A DNA stretch of 64,000 bases. Source: Limonium bicolor (taxonomy: Eukaryota > Streptophyta > Magnoliopsida > Caryophyllales > Plumbaginaceae). Under the pieces are notes generated by a model. It had not been told where the DNA came from and did not search any database. It saw nothing but the letters and a program-made list of their open reading frames with translations. Below are positions 45,873 through 59,773 of the stretch, in pieces. Numbering within the stretch: the first letter of the stretch is position 1; the number at the start of each line of letters is the position of its first letter. A program made the position numbers and the translations under genes. The stretch is from positions 299,160,167 through 299,224,166 of the forward strand of contig CM041779.1 of the NCBI GenBank assembly GCA_023374045.1, written 5' to 3'.

Positions 45873-48800
45873 AGATCACAGTCAGAATAACCTTTATCAC
45901 ACATACCAAACAACATGTCATAGCATGTATATCATACAGAAATGCCTTTTCCATCTCTCCATGGGTTCGAATCCCACGTTGAGTACATATACAGTGATCC
46001 CGCAGAACCCGGTCGCGATGGACACCTTCTGGTCCCCGTTCCTTTGGGAGGTCAAAACATTCACTCAACTTTCAACATATGTACTTCTCATGTCACCGGT
46101 CCGAAGACAAAGGCTCATACGTCCTCAGCTCGTGAGCAAGTACTACAAAAATATTCTTTACTAGGTTAAGTATAGGAAGATCTTTTATTCAAAATATTAA
46201 TCGATTGTTTGAAAACACCAATTGAAAATTCTTTTGAAAACAACCATACAACTCCAAGTCCAATTTATGCTCCTTGTATTTTTCTTAACATGGTTGTTTG
46301 TGACCACTTACAGGGAGCTTCAAGAGTCACCCAACCCTGATGTGATCAGCATCAGTTGAACTATCTTTCCACCCCAATTTGTGTTCGGCTTCCCTTGATC
46401 TCATGATAATCAAGTTTCACCTCCCACTTCTTTTCAAACCAACATTAATTCAAGCATATTCCATTTTCTATCTTGAATCCTTCTAGTCGTAATCATAACA
46501 TCTCCAAGGGATAGAACTCCATCTATCAATCATCATCCAAATCCAACTTAATTCAAGTTACCTAGGGAATTCAATTCTCACTAGGTTCTATGTCGGTCTC
46601 ATAACCCTTCATAAATCACCACACTGTATATATATACATATATTTTTTTATCAAAATACAATCATGGCTTACATTTATGCACCATCGGGGTTTTAGATCC
46701 CCGGGAGTTTCTTTACTCCCTTCCACTTGTACTCTCACACACCACTGTTAACAAAATAAACACACTTCCCACAATGGTATTCGCATCCTCTGTGCGCAAT
46801 TACCACAATTTACCCACAAATAAATGCGTATGTTTATATAACACACGCGCCAACCATCATAACAATCATTTTGTGCTATGCACACCTAGTTCGCGTACAT
46901 TTGTACGGTAAAACACACTAAGTGGTTTTGCGCTCTACCCCCCTTAAAAGGGATTACGCCCACGTAATCAATCACTAAACCTTGGCTTAAAATGTTCTGC
47001 CGTCGTGAAGTGTTTTAACTTCCACGCGGTCCATTACACAATGGATTCTGATTAGAGGATCTTAACCATATTGGCGGTTTAGTCCCTAAACCAAGAATTC
47101 GCATTGGAGTTGTAACTCATAACCGGTTTCGGTCCTGGCCTGTGAGGCTTTTAGGCATTGATATCTAGCCATCCATTCGTATTCACAATGTATACCCGGT
47201 ACCTGACGCATGGGCTCACTGGCCTCTGTTGCGCAACCCTGATAATTATAGAGCTAGTTTGCTCCATTCGTTACTGTTACTGTATTGTACATCTCCAATG
47301 TATTGCCCTTATCTTGGGAACAATGGGTTCTCAACCGACGCATGGTATCTCTTACCCTGAGCGAATTCGGTGAGTTTCACAATTTTCCATCCATTTCTCC
47401 AGTAGCTTACAGCATAAACTAATGTAATTCGCAATGATTGACTTGCTTCTACCGACTTACTGTCGGTTGAGATTAAGCTACTACCAAGTGTGTAGTGCTT
47501 CTCAGCTATTTACAATATTTGGGGTATATTCCATACCGATATTTGGCAGTTAGTGCTACTGTAGTCACTTACTGTTAATCATGTCTCCACATTTGGTTTT
47601 ATACAAGTACTCTTTTATTGGTGCGGCCTTGCATTTCCTATGCAACCGCCATTATAACATTATTCCTCCACCATTACCATGCTTCGGATTCCTAGCTATC
47701 CCACTTGATCATTACTGCACAAGTGCAATACCAAAACACCCAGTCATACAGAGTGCAGAGGCGTAAACTCCTGACAGTAAATCTCGTATGCGATAGTAAT
47801 TAGGAATTTCACCATGTTTCACTGAAATCCTTATCACATAACACTTGCTTCCGGCTTACTGCTCGGTTCGCTTGCTATCACTTACTGTCGCATCTTCACT
47901 GGGGTTAACTCATAACTCTGCTCACTCACCATTTTATCATCTAACAATACTCATACAACGGTCGCTTATTGCGCACCGTACCCTTACTCCTTGTATAATA
48001 TCAGCTTACATAATATTTATTGTCACATTAACTTCCACACATATACTTGTATTATTCACATTATGGTTCATCACTCATTTGGATGACTACTGAATGCTCC
48101 TTGAGCGTCGATCATTCGGGTCACAAGCCGGCATTATTCAGCTCGGTGTTTCACTTTATACTCACACATACTAAGCTAACTGCTCTCTTTCAATAATAAC
48201 ATCGTCCCTCCTTAACATATTCCTTGAATTCGGTTCACATAACTACCGCTCTCTGCGTTGTCACAATTTCGAGAGGTATCCCCACTCTAATGCAGTGGTT
48301 CGTTCTCCACTTTATTCACTTACACAACATAAACTTCTACCATCAATCGAATTATATAGCATGTCCTGCTTATGGCTTATAAGCCTTATTTGCCTTGAGT
48401 TGGGCTCATTGTAGGCTGTCCACACACATGTACTTCTCTGTACAATATTACATGTTTGGAGGTTGTAGTGGGTTCCATGACAAGGTCGTTGTATTCCGTT
48501 TCCTTTCATGGGATGCCCCTTAGGTTTGTCAGTCCGTCTCCTGACAACTTACGTCTAAACTGGGTGTTAGTTTCAACCCTTGTGTTTCTGTCATGCATTT
48601 CATTCAACAATTGTTGATGCGAACACCCTTCAAGGATTGCTCCTGGGTGTTTGCTAAGTATGCCATTACATTAGGCTTGCATCTATGGGTAAATTCAGTA
48701 AACTACCTTCCTATGTTCGTAGCTGGGTACTCATTCCAGCTATCATGTTTTATCCCTTAGGCTTATCAAGACACATGTGGTGTCTTTCATAATAGTCCGT

Positions 48801-50314
48801 GCTCTTCGCACTCCTTGACTTTACATTTCCTTGAAATAAACTCACTAGTTCCTTTAGTCCTTTTTAACTTAACTGGGTTCCTTAACTTCAACTAGTCCTT
48901 GTAATCTCTAGCTTTCGTTTGATTTATACTGCTGACCGTAGACGGAGTCGACTACTTCCGTGTTTCGGACTCTACTCGTATACATATATGGGGTATCATA
49001 CTGTACATTGCTATACCCAACTAACCTATAAGTAGGTCTGTCAGGCCCACATGCTCCTATCGGAGTGCGGTCGTCCCACAACACAGTTGGTACACTCGTA
49101 GTGTCCGTCACACGCCTAGGTGAAGTATTCTGTTGTCAACTCCCTTATATTGTCCCGTGACAATATTCATTCCTTGCTTCTCGGACTTAATCGAGGGAAA
49201 GTTTATCCACTGTGCATCCTTGTCAATTGCTCCTGTTTCACTGGTCTGGTTTAAAAGAAGGTTGGAAAGAAGTGTTGGTTTGAAAGGAAATCTGGTTTTA
49301 AAAAGAAAAAGAGTTTGTATAAATCTGGGTCGAAAGAAAAAAAAAATTCATGGTTTCACAACATCTTCTTACCTTAACCAAGTCTAGCTTCTTGCTGACT
49401 GGTGTACTTCCAATTACAAAGGTCAGGCTGTTAAGCCCTTCCATGGTTAGAATGTTCACACTTAACTTCGTGGTACTTTACTAAGTACTCTGTAGTGGTT
49501 ATAAATTTTCCCGAATAGCCCTGTTATAGCAGCACTTGCTATGGCAAGTGCGCCATGCTAACTGGCTATCGGTTTAACACATACCAGTTATGGTATTATT
49601 TTTACCCATACTGTCATCAGTGGCCTTGTTGGCCCTCACTGATCTTACTGTCTTGATAATAATTTCTCTAGGTGACTTCTCACTGTCTTCACATAATAAT
49701 CATTAACTAGGGTGTTTCCCATTCTGGGAGACCCCTTCTTCTTAGTATTGTATTCTCTTGTAGCCCATTCCACGTATTTGGGCACTACGTTGTAGTCCCC
49801 TTGCCGGTTGGTACACCGTGGGTGTGTTATTTATTAACTGTGGTCCCGTAGACACTCGTCTCGGTTTTCGCTAATCCACTTCTTGCCTGTTGCACGGTAG
49901 GTGCGTTGCAAGCTGGTCATTCTCGACTGCTCTGCATGTCGATCCAGGTTGCCGGAAATTCTATTCTCTTATACAAGATCCTTCATTCATTGCTATGAAA
50001 TGCGGTTAACACTGTTTAGATGGAAACCGTCTCCGGGATTCCCAGTTTTCGGGATCTACCGTTATGACAGGTTCTCCGTACTCTAAAGGTATTTAATAGC
50101 AGCCAGATCGGGTATTCCCGAGTAAGAGTGGACTTCCATCTCTCTGGCGTTCTTTCCCAAGTTATAAAACAGGGATTGTGGAGGGGGGAAGGATACTGTA
50201 GGTTTCCAGTATTCACTGGTAGTTCCTATCTAGCGTGTCTCTCACGCTATCACTCACCCTTAACCCAAAGTACTTAAATCCTAACTCGGTATTTCCTAAG
50301 CTCGGTATTCAGTC

Positions 50315-50337
50315 ATCAGAGCGATAATCGCTCTGAT
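50315..50337. repeat. Hairpin overlapping family B PBS (copy 1)
   Basis: ATCAGAGCGA, loop TAA, TCGCTCTGAT: a perfect 10-bp stem. Confidence 0.85.
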
Positions 50338-50341
50338 ACCA
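50330..50341 (-). promoter_or_regulatory. Primer-binding site of family B (tRNA-iMet), copy 1
   Basis: The minus strand reads TGGTATCAGAGC, four bases from LTR 2. Confidence 0.9.
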
Positions 50342-50345
50342 CTTT

Positions 50346-53300
50346 TGTAACACCCCATCCAACAACAAACCCATAATAACAATCTGCAGCGGAAATCAAC
50401 TCATCACATTACTTATTCCAATGGTGTTACACGCCGTTAACCACCCACGTGGCTAACAAGGCTAATACATGTACATTTGTATCGGTCTGATGGACTAGAT
50501 TCCCGAGCAACTACACAATACAATCCTCATTCCATCTTCAACATTATTATGTACATACACTCACCCTGTACCGAGTATTTACAAACTACTGCCGATAACA
50601 ATTTCGGTCTTACTACGCCTACCATACTCACGCCATTTAAATGGCTACCCATGTATAAACATCTGCCCCGTACTCTCGAACGGTTTTCCAGCTCCTTGTA
50701 CCTGAATAGAAAAGGAGAGAAAGGGTGGCCCCCAAGGGGCTCAGCACCTTTGCTGGTATGGTAATCCCGCAGCCCACATGCTAACGGGCCACGCACAACT
50801 ATTGTCGTCTTAGCATTGCAGTTGATTATATTTAAATCATGCATACAAACATAGACATGCAACACATAACATTTCGCCTCAACGGGCTCAACCTATAACC
50901 AACACATCCACACTTAACCAACCATCCAATGATTCCTTAAACCCTAGAGTGGCTCCTCTAGAACGGAGCTACTTCCTTAACAACGACATGTACCCATTAA
51001 TCGGGTTATCCTTAAATGCCTCTTGTCGCAAACTGGGATTCATTTCCATGAATCCCCACACATTCCATATCATACAACATATCTCATTTCTCACATAATA
51101 AAACATAACAACACCTTTCTTGTTTCAACGTACATATGATGACATCGCATCCATTTAAAACATCGAATATATATATATACCATAGCATAGCAAGGGAATT
51201 TGCATAGCACCATAACATTACATAACACCATAAAATCGGTTCTCACAAGGAACCTTCCATCATAGTTAGTATACCATGTGAGCCTAGGGATTTTGCCAAT
51301 CCCATGTTAAGCTCGTTACCATCCTCGTTACCGTCCGGTTATATAGAACGGTTAACTTATACCCAAGGTGTGTCGGATATAGTGATCCCAAGCACACCGA
51401 AATAACATACGTATGCCCCTGTGGCCCGACGTGAGTCAGTAACTAGCTTTGGATAAGCTAAGGGAAGGTAGAAACCAAATTGGAATACCACCTATACATA
51501 CACCAAGAGAGCCGAACCGGATAAGATAACGACTCCCGTCCATCACACGCGTGGCCGGAACAACCGGACTCCTCACCCCCCATTAGTACATATACACTTA
51601 TAAATAAGTAGTTAGGGATCCATTATGGAGCCTACCACATCCACACACCATACGGTATCATAACCGAGTTAAGCACACAAGGGAGGTTCACACACTTGCA
51701 TACAACACAATATCCAACTAACTCACACATAGCCGTGGTTAGCACGTTCCCAAGGTTTGGGCCGTCAACTCCGAATACCGATCACTCATGTGTTCCTAGT
51801 TTTGGTTAGCTAAGGTTTAACACATACTTGAGGTTAAATGGTATCGGAGACCAAATTCGCCACATAAATGAATTACTATAAACTCATTACATGTTTTAAT
51901 CTTACAAGGTGGCAAACACTCAAGAAAACATATTGGCATACAAGCCGGTGTAATCCGGTAGGACACAGGTTGCAAGAAAACCATACCTGTCACCGGAGTC
52001 CACTTTACCACGTCCACTTATGTTCCTCGAGCAATTCTCGAACAACTGTTAACATCACATGTGTTTTTATTAACATTGGGGTAACATGTTTGTTTATTTA
52101 GTGTCTAATGCTTAACTTTCCCTGTTAACTTCGTTACATAACTTTACATTTTTAACTTGTTTTACTTTTACACTTTGATACAACTTTTACCCACTTATCT
52201 GCCATTAAAACTCACCTAACATGTCCTTAACATCCTTATAACATCATTACCTACCAATCCCCATCATCACATATCATTTCTTAACCTTAAATCATGTTTT
52301 TGGTCCGACCGACCCACCGTCCGACCCACAACTGGGGGGTCCATTACAGAACCCTTTTACTTCCTTACAAACATGCCCGTCCGACCCACGTCCGACTCAC
52401 TCGACTGGGTCGGACCATCCGAACATTTTCCTCCTTTGAATCTGACCGACCGACCCATGTCCGACCCACCCTTTTGGGTCGGACCATTACCGAACACTTC
52501 CCAAACATTTAACAGAGGCTGTCCGACCCAAAACTGGGTCGGACCCCTGGGTCGGTCGCCTTCTAAACTTACCCAAACTTTGCCAATCTTCACCAAACTT
52601 TCCTAAGGCCTCTAATGTGTTCTAACATCATTTGGCACTTAACAACCTTAAGATATCCTTAAACACTCACAAAACTCTTTTTTCTAATTCCTTAAACCTT
52701 TACTATATCTTCACAAAATTCCTAACACTTACAATGTTTTCTCCTTATTATTTCTAGGTGGCATTTCACCTATAATGACCACAAGACCAAGGTGTTTCCT
52801 CTATACCTTAACATCATCTCTCAACTTCTTTTCTTACTAACTAAATCTTCTTTCACAACTCCTTAAATTCCTTTCTCAAAACCTTATCTATACCATTCCC
52901 ACCTTGCACATCACATAACCTAAACCTTAGACAAACTTCTCCAAGACTTTAATACATTCACAAACACACATTGAATTCCTAGAACTTCCAAGATAATACC
53001 TAAATCCTTATAGCACCCTAGAACACCCTAATGCATGTGTCTTTCTTAGTGAAGCATGTATCCATTCCTAACAATTCCTAGTTCACCAAGTTCTTTAAGA
53101 CACTTAGATCTTCTTACACATTTTCCCAAATTTGGCCATAGCTTCTCTTGTATATACTCACATCCAACCACTTAGGTTTTCACCTTACTTCATTAAAGAA
53201 CACCTAAAATCCATCAAACACATTTTTACACAAGGCTTCACACATTTAGCACTACATCACCATATAGTGCATAACTTAAATTGCTTGGCACTTAGGCCCT

Positions 53301-54986
53301 TAAATGCATGGCTCTTAGGCCCTTAAATTGCATAATCCTTAAACACTGAATTTCCCACATAAATAATGCCTTTGACCTGCAAATACATACAAATACATAT
53401 GTCCTTTACTAATCTCCTTGAGAACACTTTACTAAGTCATTCACCATTTGCTTTAGGTAGTTTAACAAGCATTATAAGCTCATTTCTCCTAAGGCTTTAA
53501 ACAACATTAGGTTAGTATATTTACCTTTCCCAAGCAAACTTCTTTCTTGTTTCCTTTAAAACCGGTGGGGTATTTGACCTTGTCAACTAATAAACAATGT
53601 ATAATCATTAAAATGAGTATACAAGCTTAATGCTTCATCTCATTGTAAACCCTAGGTTTACATATATTATCTTAAGGTATTAAGATGATTGTTTTACCTT
53701 GGAATGGAAAGAGAGCTTGAATATATATCAAGAGAGGACTCCACCAAGTCCTTGAAAGATTCAAATGGAGCTAGAACAAGGCAACAATGAGCACCATTAA
53801 TGGTGAATTTTCGGACAACACAAAGCATGAAGGAAACTTGGTTTTTCTTTGAGTTTCCTTACCTTGAAGCAAAGGAGAGCAATAATGTGTAGAAATACAA
53901 GCTCAAGCTCCATCAATGGTGATTCTCCATGGCACCAAAATTGAGCTCTTGAAGATTTGAAAAGGTAGAAGTGTAGAGCTTGACCTAACTAAGACAAATA
54001 TGGTCTTAGAATTTGATTTGGAGCATGGAGTTGGATTTGGCAAGGAAATGAAGATGGAGAAGAGAGGTACTATTGCAAACCGTAAATGGAGAATGAAGAA
54101 GAGATAGAAGAGAGCTTGGGACCGTGTGAAATGGAGAAAGAAATGAGAGAAATGAGAGAATGAAGAATGAGTTGCTTTGTTATTTTAGATATTTAAGTAA
54201 AGTAAATAGTGTTTTACTTTATCAATTTCTATCTTATCATTTTAACAAAGGGATGACTCATTCCCTTATGAGGAAACCGGCCCCAAATAGTAGCAAGGGG
54301 GTATTTTAGACTTTATTAGTCAATTTTTCTCACTTATAACATTATATGTTACAAACTAGTTATAAAAATCACTATTCACCAAAAACAAGGCACATAGAAG
54401 TGAAATTTTGATTTCCCATTGATATAGCCACCCAAATGTGATACTATATAGTACACATGTTAATTAAAGAGTAATGATGGACATTTAGCCATTCAAAGCT
54501 CATTTACAAGACAATTTTTCAAAAACGTGCTTTAAGACTCCTTAAAGCACATTTTGCGTTTTAACTTGTTTTCAAGCTTGGTTTTCTTTGGTAATTGATT
54601 TAATATGTTCCTTAACATATAAATAAGGCATAGGTATGACCATTAGGCCTTATACACATTTATCCCAAGCTTAGAGCACATTTTAGCCCATATTGACCTT
54701 AAGGTATTTATTTGTGTTTTGTTTGGTTTCATTGTCTACCAAAGTTTCCTAAGGACTTAATTAGCCTTATAAGATCATAATTGAACATTATCAAGTCTTG
54801 GTAGGCTCTTTGGGTCCTAGCCAAGCTCACTTCAAGCTTAGAGCATGTTTTTGCTCAACCGTGTCTTAGTGTTTTATTGTGTTTTACCATGGTTTAAATG
54901 GTTCATTTATGTTTCTAAGGCACTTTTTAGCCTTTAAATACCATAGTTTAACATTTACACAACATACCAAGGTTTGGGGTATTTCA
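50346..54986 (-). mobile_element. Family B LTR 2 (shared between the two units)
   Basis: 4,641 bp with the same ends as LTR 1. It serves as 5' LTR for interior 1 and 3' LTR for interior 2. Hairpin array at 52302-52562. Confidence 0.93.
52302..52562. repeat. Hairpin array in family B LTR 2
   Basis: Same four units as 42856-43115. The last unit here keeps CCGACCCA with TGGGTCGG, whereas LTR 1 lacks part of that arm near 43090. Confidence 0.88.
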
Positions 54987-57900
54987 ATCTACCCCCTTAA
55001 AAGAACTTCGTCCTCGAAGTTCACATTTCCTTGCATCATTGGACTAGAATACGGGAATTACTTATAGCCACAAAACTTCCATTACCAACCATCTTTCACA
55101 TCCAACCTCGGACTTAATGGTCCGGGCAACATATCCACATTATACATAAAATATCATACTCACATGGTAACCTCGGACTTAATGGTCCGGGTACCTTCAC
55201 CACACTTGCACTAACATAATATCCCTCAGACTCTTAGGTCTGGGTGACATAACCACATTTGGACTCGTAGGCCCTAGTAAACACAACACATTTAGACTCA
55301 TAGGTCTTGATAGCATACATTAGGAGATCACAGTCGAATAACCTTTATCACACATACCAAACAACATGTCATAGCATGTATATCATACAGAAATGCCTTT
55401 TCATCTCTCCATGGGTTCGAATCCCACGTTGAGTACATATACACAGTGATCCCGCAGAACCCGGTCGCGATGGACACCTTCTGGTCCCCGTTCCTTTGGG
55501 AGGTCAAAACATTCACTCAACTTTCAACATATGTACTTCTCATGTCACCGGTCCGAAGACAAAGGCTCATACGTCCTCAGCTCGTGAGCAAGTACTACAA
55601 AAATATTCTTTACTAGGTTAAGTATAGGAAGATCTTTTATTCAAAATATTAATCGATTGTTTGAAAACACCAATTGAAAATTCTTTTGAAAACACCATAC
55701 AACTCCAAGTCCAATTATGCTCCTTGTATTTTTCTTAACATGGTTGTTGTGACCCACTTACAGGGAGCTTCAAGAGTCACCCAACCCTGATGTGATCAGC
55801 ATCAGTGTTGAACTATCTTTCCACCACAATTGGTTCGGCTTCCCTTGATATCATGATAATCAAGTTTCACCTCCACTTCTTTTTCAACCAACAATTAATT
55901 CAAGCATATTCCATTTTCTATTTGAATTCTAGTCGTAATCATAACATCTCCAAGGGGATAGAACTCCACTATCAATCATCATCCAAATCCAAACTTAATT
56001 CAAGTTACCTAGGGAATTCAATTCTCACTAGGTTCTATGTCGGTTCATACCCTTCATAAATCACCACACTGTATATTACATATATTTTATCAAATACAAT
56101 ACATGGCTTACATTTATGCACCATCGGGGTTTTAGATCCCCGGGAGTTTCTTTACTCCCTTCCACTTGTACTCTCCACACCATGTTAACAAAATGAACAC
56201 ACTTCCCACAATGGTATCGCATCCTCTGTGCGCAATTACCACAATTTACCCACAAATAAAATGCGATGTTTATATAACACACGCGCCAACCATCATAACA
56301 ATCTTTTGTGCTATGCACACTAGTTCGCGTACATTTGTACGGTAAAACACACTAAGTGGTTTTGCGCTCTACCCCCCTTAAAAGGATTACGCCCACGTAA
56401 TCAATCACTAAACTGGCTAAAATGTTCTGCCGTCGTGAAGTGTTTTAACTTCCACGCGGTCCATTACACAAGGATTCTGATTAGAGGATCTTAACATATG
56501 GCGGTTTAGTCCCTAACACAAGGGAATTCGCATTGGAGTTGTAACTCATAACCGGTTTCGGTCCCTGGCCTGTGAGGCTTTTAGGCATTGATATCTAGCC
56601 ATCCATTCGTATTCAAATGTATACCCGGTACCTGACGCATGGGCTCACTGGCCTCTGTTGCGCACCCTGATAATTATAGAGCTAGTTTGCTCCATTCGTT
56701 ACTGTTACTGTATTGTAATCCCAATGTATTGCCCTTATCTTGGGAACAATAGGGTTCTCAACCGCGCATGGTATCTCTACCCTGAGCGAATTCGGTGAGT
56801 TTCACAATTTTCCATCCATTTCTCCAGTAGCTTACAGCATAAACTACTATGTAATTCGCAATGATTGACTTGCTTCTACCGACTTACTGTCGGTTGAGAT
56901 TAAGCTACTACCAAGTGTGTAGTGCTCTCTCAGCTATTTACAATATTTGGGGTATATTCCATACCGATATTTGGCAGTTAGTGCTACTGTAGTCACTTAC
57001 TGTTAATCATGTCTCCACATTTGGTTTTATACAAGTACTCTTTATTGGTGCGGCCTTGCATTTCCTATGCAACCGCCATTATAACATTATTCCTCCACAT
57101 TACCATGCTTCGGATTCCTAGCTATCCCACTTGATCATTACTGCACAAGTGCAATACCAAAACACTCAGTCATACAGAGTGCAGAGGCGTAAACTCCTGA
57201 CAGTAAATCTCGTATGCGATAGTAATTAGGAATTTCACCGTGTTTCACTGAAATCCTTATCACATAACACTTGCTTCCGGCTTACTGCTCGGTTCGCTTG
57301 CTATCACTTACTGTCGCATCTTCACTGGGGTTAACTCATAACTCTGCTCACTCACCTTTATCATCTAACAATACTCATACAACGGTCGCTTATTGCGCAC
57401 CGTACCCTTACTCCTTGTAATATCAGCTTACATAATATTTATTGTCACATTAACTTCCACACATATACTTGTATTATTCACATTATGGTTCATCACTCAT
57501 TTGGATGACTACTGAATGCTCCTTGAGCGTCGATCATTCGGGTCACAAGCCGGCATTATTCAGCTCGGTGTTTCACTTTATACTCACACACTACTAAGCT
57601 AACTGCTCTCTTTCAATAATAACATCGTCCCTCCTTAACATATTCCTTGAATTCGGTTCACAACTACCGCTCCTGCGGTGTCACAATTTCGAGAGGTATC
57701 CCCACTCTTAATGCAGTGGTTCGTTCTCCACTTATTCACTTACACAACATAAACTTCTACCATCAATCGAATTTATATAGCATGTCCTGCTTATGGCTTA
57801 TAAGCCTTATTTGCCTTGAGTTGGGCTCATTGTAGGCTGTCCACACACATGTACTTCTCTGTACAATATTACATGTTTGGAGGTTGTAGTGGGTTCCATG

Positions 57901-59740
57901 ACAAGGTCGTGTATTCCGTTTCCTTTCATGGGATGCCCCTTAGGTTTGTCAGTCCGTCTCCTGACAACTTACGTCTAAACTGGGTGTTAGTTTCAACCCT
58001 TGTGTTTCTGTCATGCATTTCATTCAACAATTGTTGATGCGAACACCCTTCAAGGATTGCTCCTGGGTGTTGCTAAGGTATGCCATTACATTAGGCTTGC
58101 ATCTATGGGTAAATTCAGTAAACTACACCTTCCTATGTTCGTAGCTGGGTACTCATTCCAGCTATCATGTTTTATCCCTTAGGCTTATCAAGACACATGT
58201 GGTGTCTTTCATAATAGTCCGTGCTCTTCGCACTCCTTGACTCTTTACATTTCCTTGAAATAAACTCACTAGTTCCTTTAGTCCTTTTTAACTTAACTGG
58301 GTTCCTTAACTTCAACTAGTCCTTGTAATCTCTAGCTTTCGTTTGATTTATACTGCTGACCGTAGACGGAGTCGACTACTTCCCGTGTTTCGGACTCTAC
58401 TCGTATACATATATGGGGTATCATACTGATACATTGCTACTTACCCAACTAACCTATAAGTAGGTCTGTCAGGCCCACATGCTCCTATCGGAGTGCGGTC
58501 GTCCCACAACACAGTTGGTACACTAGTGTCCGTCACACGCCTAGGTGAAGTATTCTGTTGTCAACTCCCTTATATTGTCCCGTGACAATATTCATTCCTT
58601 GCTTCTCGGACTTAATCGAGGGAAAGTTTATCCACTGTTGCATCCTTGTCAATTGCTCCTGGTTTCACTGGTCTGGTTTAAAAGAAGGTTGGAAAGAAGT
58701 GTTGGTTTGAAAGGAAATCTGGTTTTAAAAAGAAAAGAGTTTGTATAAATCTGGGTCGAAGAAAAAAAAAAATTCATGGTTTCACAACATCTTCTTACCT
58801 TAACCAAGTCTAGCTTCTTGCTGACTGGTGTACTTCCAATTACAAAGGTCAGGCTGTTAAGCCCTTCCATGGTTAGAATGTTCACACTTAACTTCGTGGT
58901 ACTTTACTAAGTACTCTGTAGTGGTTATAAATTTTCCCGAATAGCCCTGTTATAGCAGCACTTGCTATGGCAAGTGCGCCATGCTAACTGGCTATCGGTT
59001 TAACACATACCAGTTATGGTATTTTTACCCATACTGTCATCAGTGGCCTTGTTGGCCCTCACTGATCTTACTGTCTTGATAATAATTTCTCTAGGTGACT
59101 TCTCACTGTCTTCACATAATAATCATTAACTAGGGTGTTTCCCATTCTGGGAGACCCCTTCTTCTTAGTATTGTATTCTCTTGTAGCCCATTCCACGTAT
59201 TTGGGCACTACGTTGTAGTCCCCTTGCCGGTTGGTACACCGTGGGTGTGTTATTTATTAACTGTGGTCCCGTAGACACTCGTCTCGGTTTTCGCTAATCC
59301 ACTTCTTGCTGTTGCACGGTAGGTGCGTTGCAAGCTGGTCATTCTCGACTGCTCTGCATGTCGATCCAGGTTGCCGGAAATTCTATTCTCTTATACACAA
59401 GATCCTTCATTCATTGCTATGAAATGCGGTTAACACTGTTTAGATGGAAACCGTCTCCGGGATTCCCAGTTTTCGGGATCTACCGTATGACAGGTTCTCC
59501 GTACTCTAAAGGTATTTAATAGCAGCCAGATCGGGTATTCCCGAGTAAGAGTGGACTTCCATCTCTCTGGCGTTCTTTCCCAAGTTATAAAACAGGGATT
59601 GTGGAGGGCGGGAAGGATACTGTAGGTTTCCAGTATTCACTGGTAGTTCCTATCTAGCGTGTCTCTCACGCTATCACTCAACCCTTAACCCAAAGTACTT
59701 AAATCCTAACTCGGTATTTCCTAAGCTCGGTAATTCAGTC

Positions 59741-59764
59741 ATCAGAGCGATACTTCGCTCTGAT
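59741..59764. repeat. Hairpin overlapping family B PBS (copy 2)
   Basis: ATCAGAGCGA, loop TACT, TCGCTCTGAT. The loop differs from copy 1 while the stem is identical. Confidence 0.85.
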
Positions 59765-59768
59765 ACCA
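59757..59768 (-). promoter_or_regulatory. Primer-binding site of family B (tRNA-iMet), copy 2
   Basis: The minus strand reads TGGTATCAGAGC, five bases from LTR 3. Confidence 0.9.
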
Positions 59769-59773
59769 CTTTT

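Larger units (their letters stand above)
45532..50345 (-). mobile_element. Family B interior 1, non-coding
   Basis: 4,814 bp. At the 3' (left) end are a PPT complement (ACCCCCTTAA), a stem-loop (45553-45572) and imperfect palindrome repeats (45653-45872). At the 5' (right) end is the PBS with its hairpin. In between I recognise no protein domain; TTACTGT words recur between 47270 and 47890, and a purine-rich run lies at 49250-49350. The ends match family A; the middle does not. Confidence 0.85.
54987..59773 (-). mobile_element. Family B interior 2, non-coding
   Basis: 4,787 bp, collinear with interior 1; the differences noticed are mostly 1-3 nt indels. It has the same PPT complement (54987-54999), stem-loop (55003-55022) and palindromes (55106-55315). 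No coding domain. Confidence 0.88.

Noticed and set aside
45960..45980. A tRNA gene
   Set aside because: Only the T-arm-like motif is present; no acceptor, D or anticodon arms can be folded from the flanks.
58545..58885. Short frames in the family B interiors
   Set aside because: They differ in length between the two interior copies because of small indels and have no recognisable motifs.
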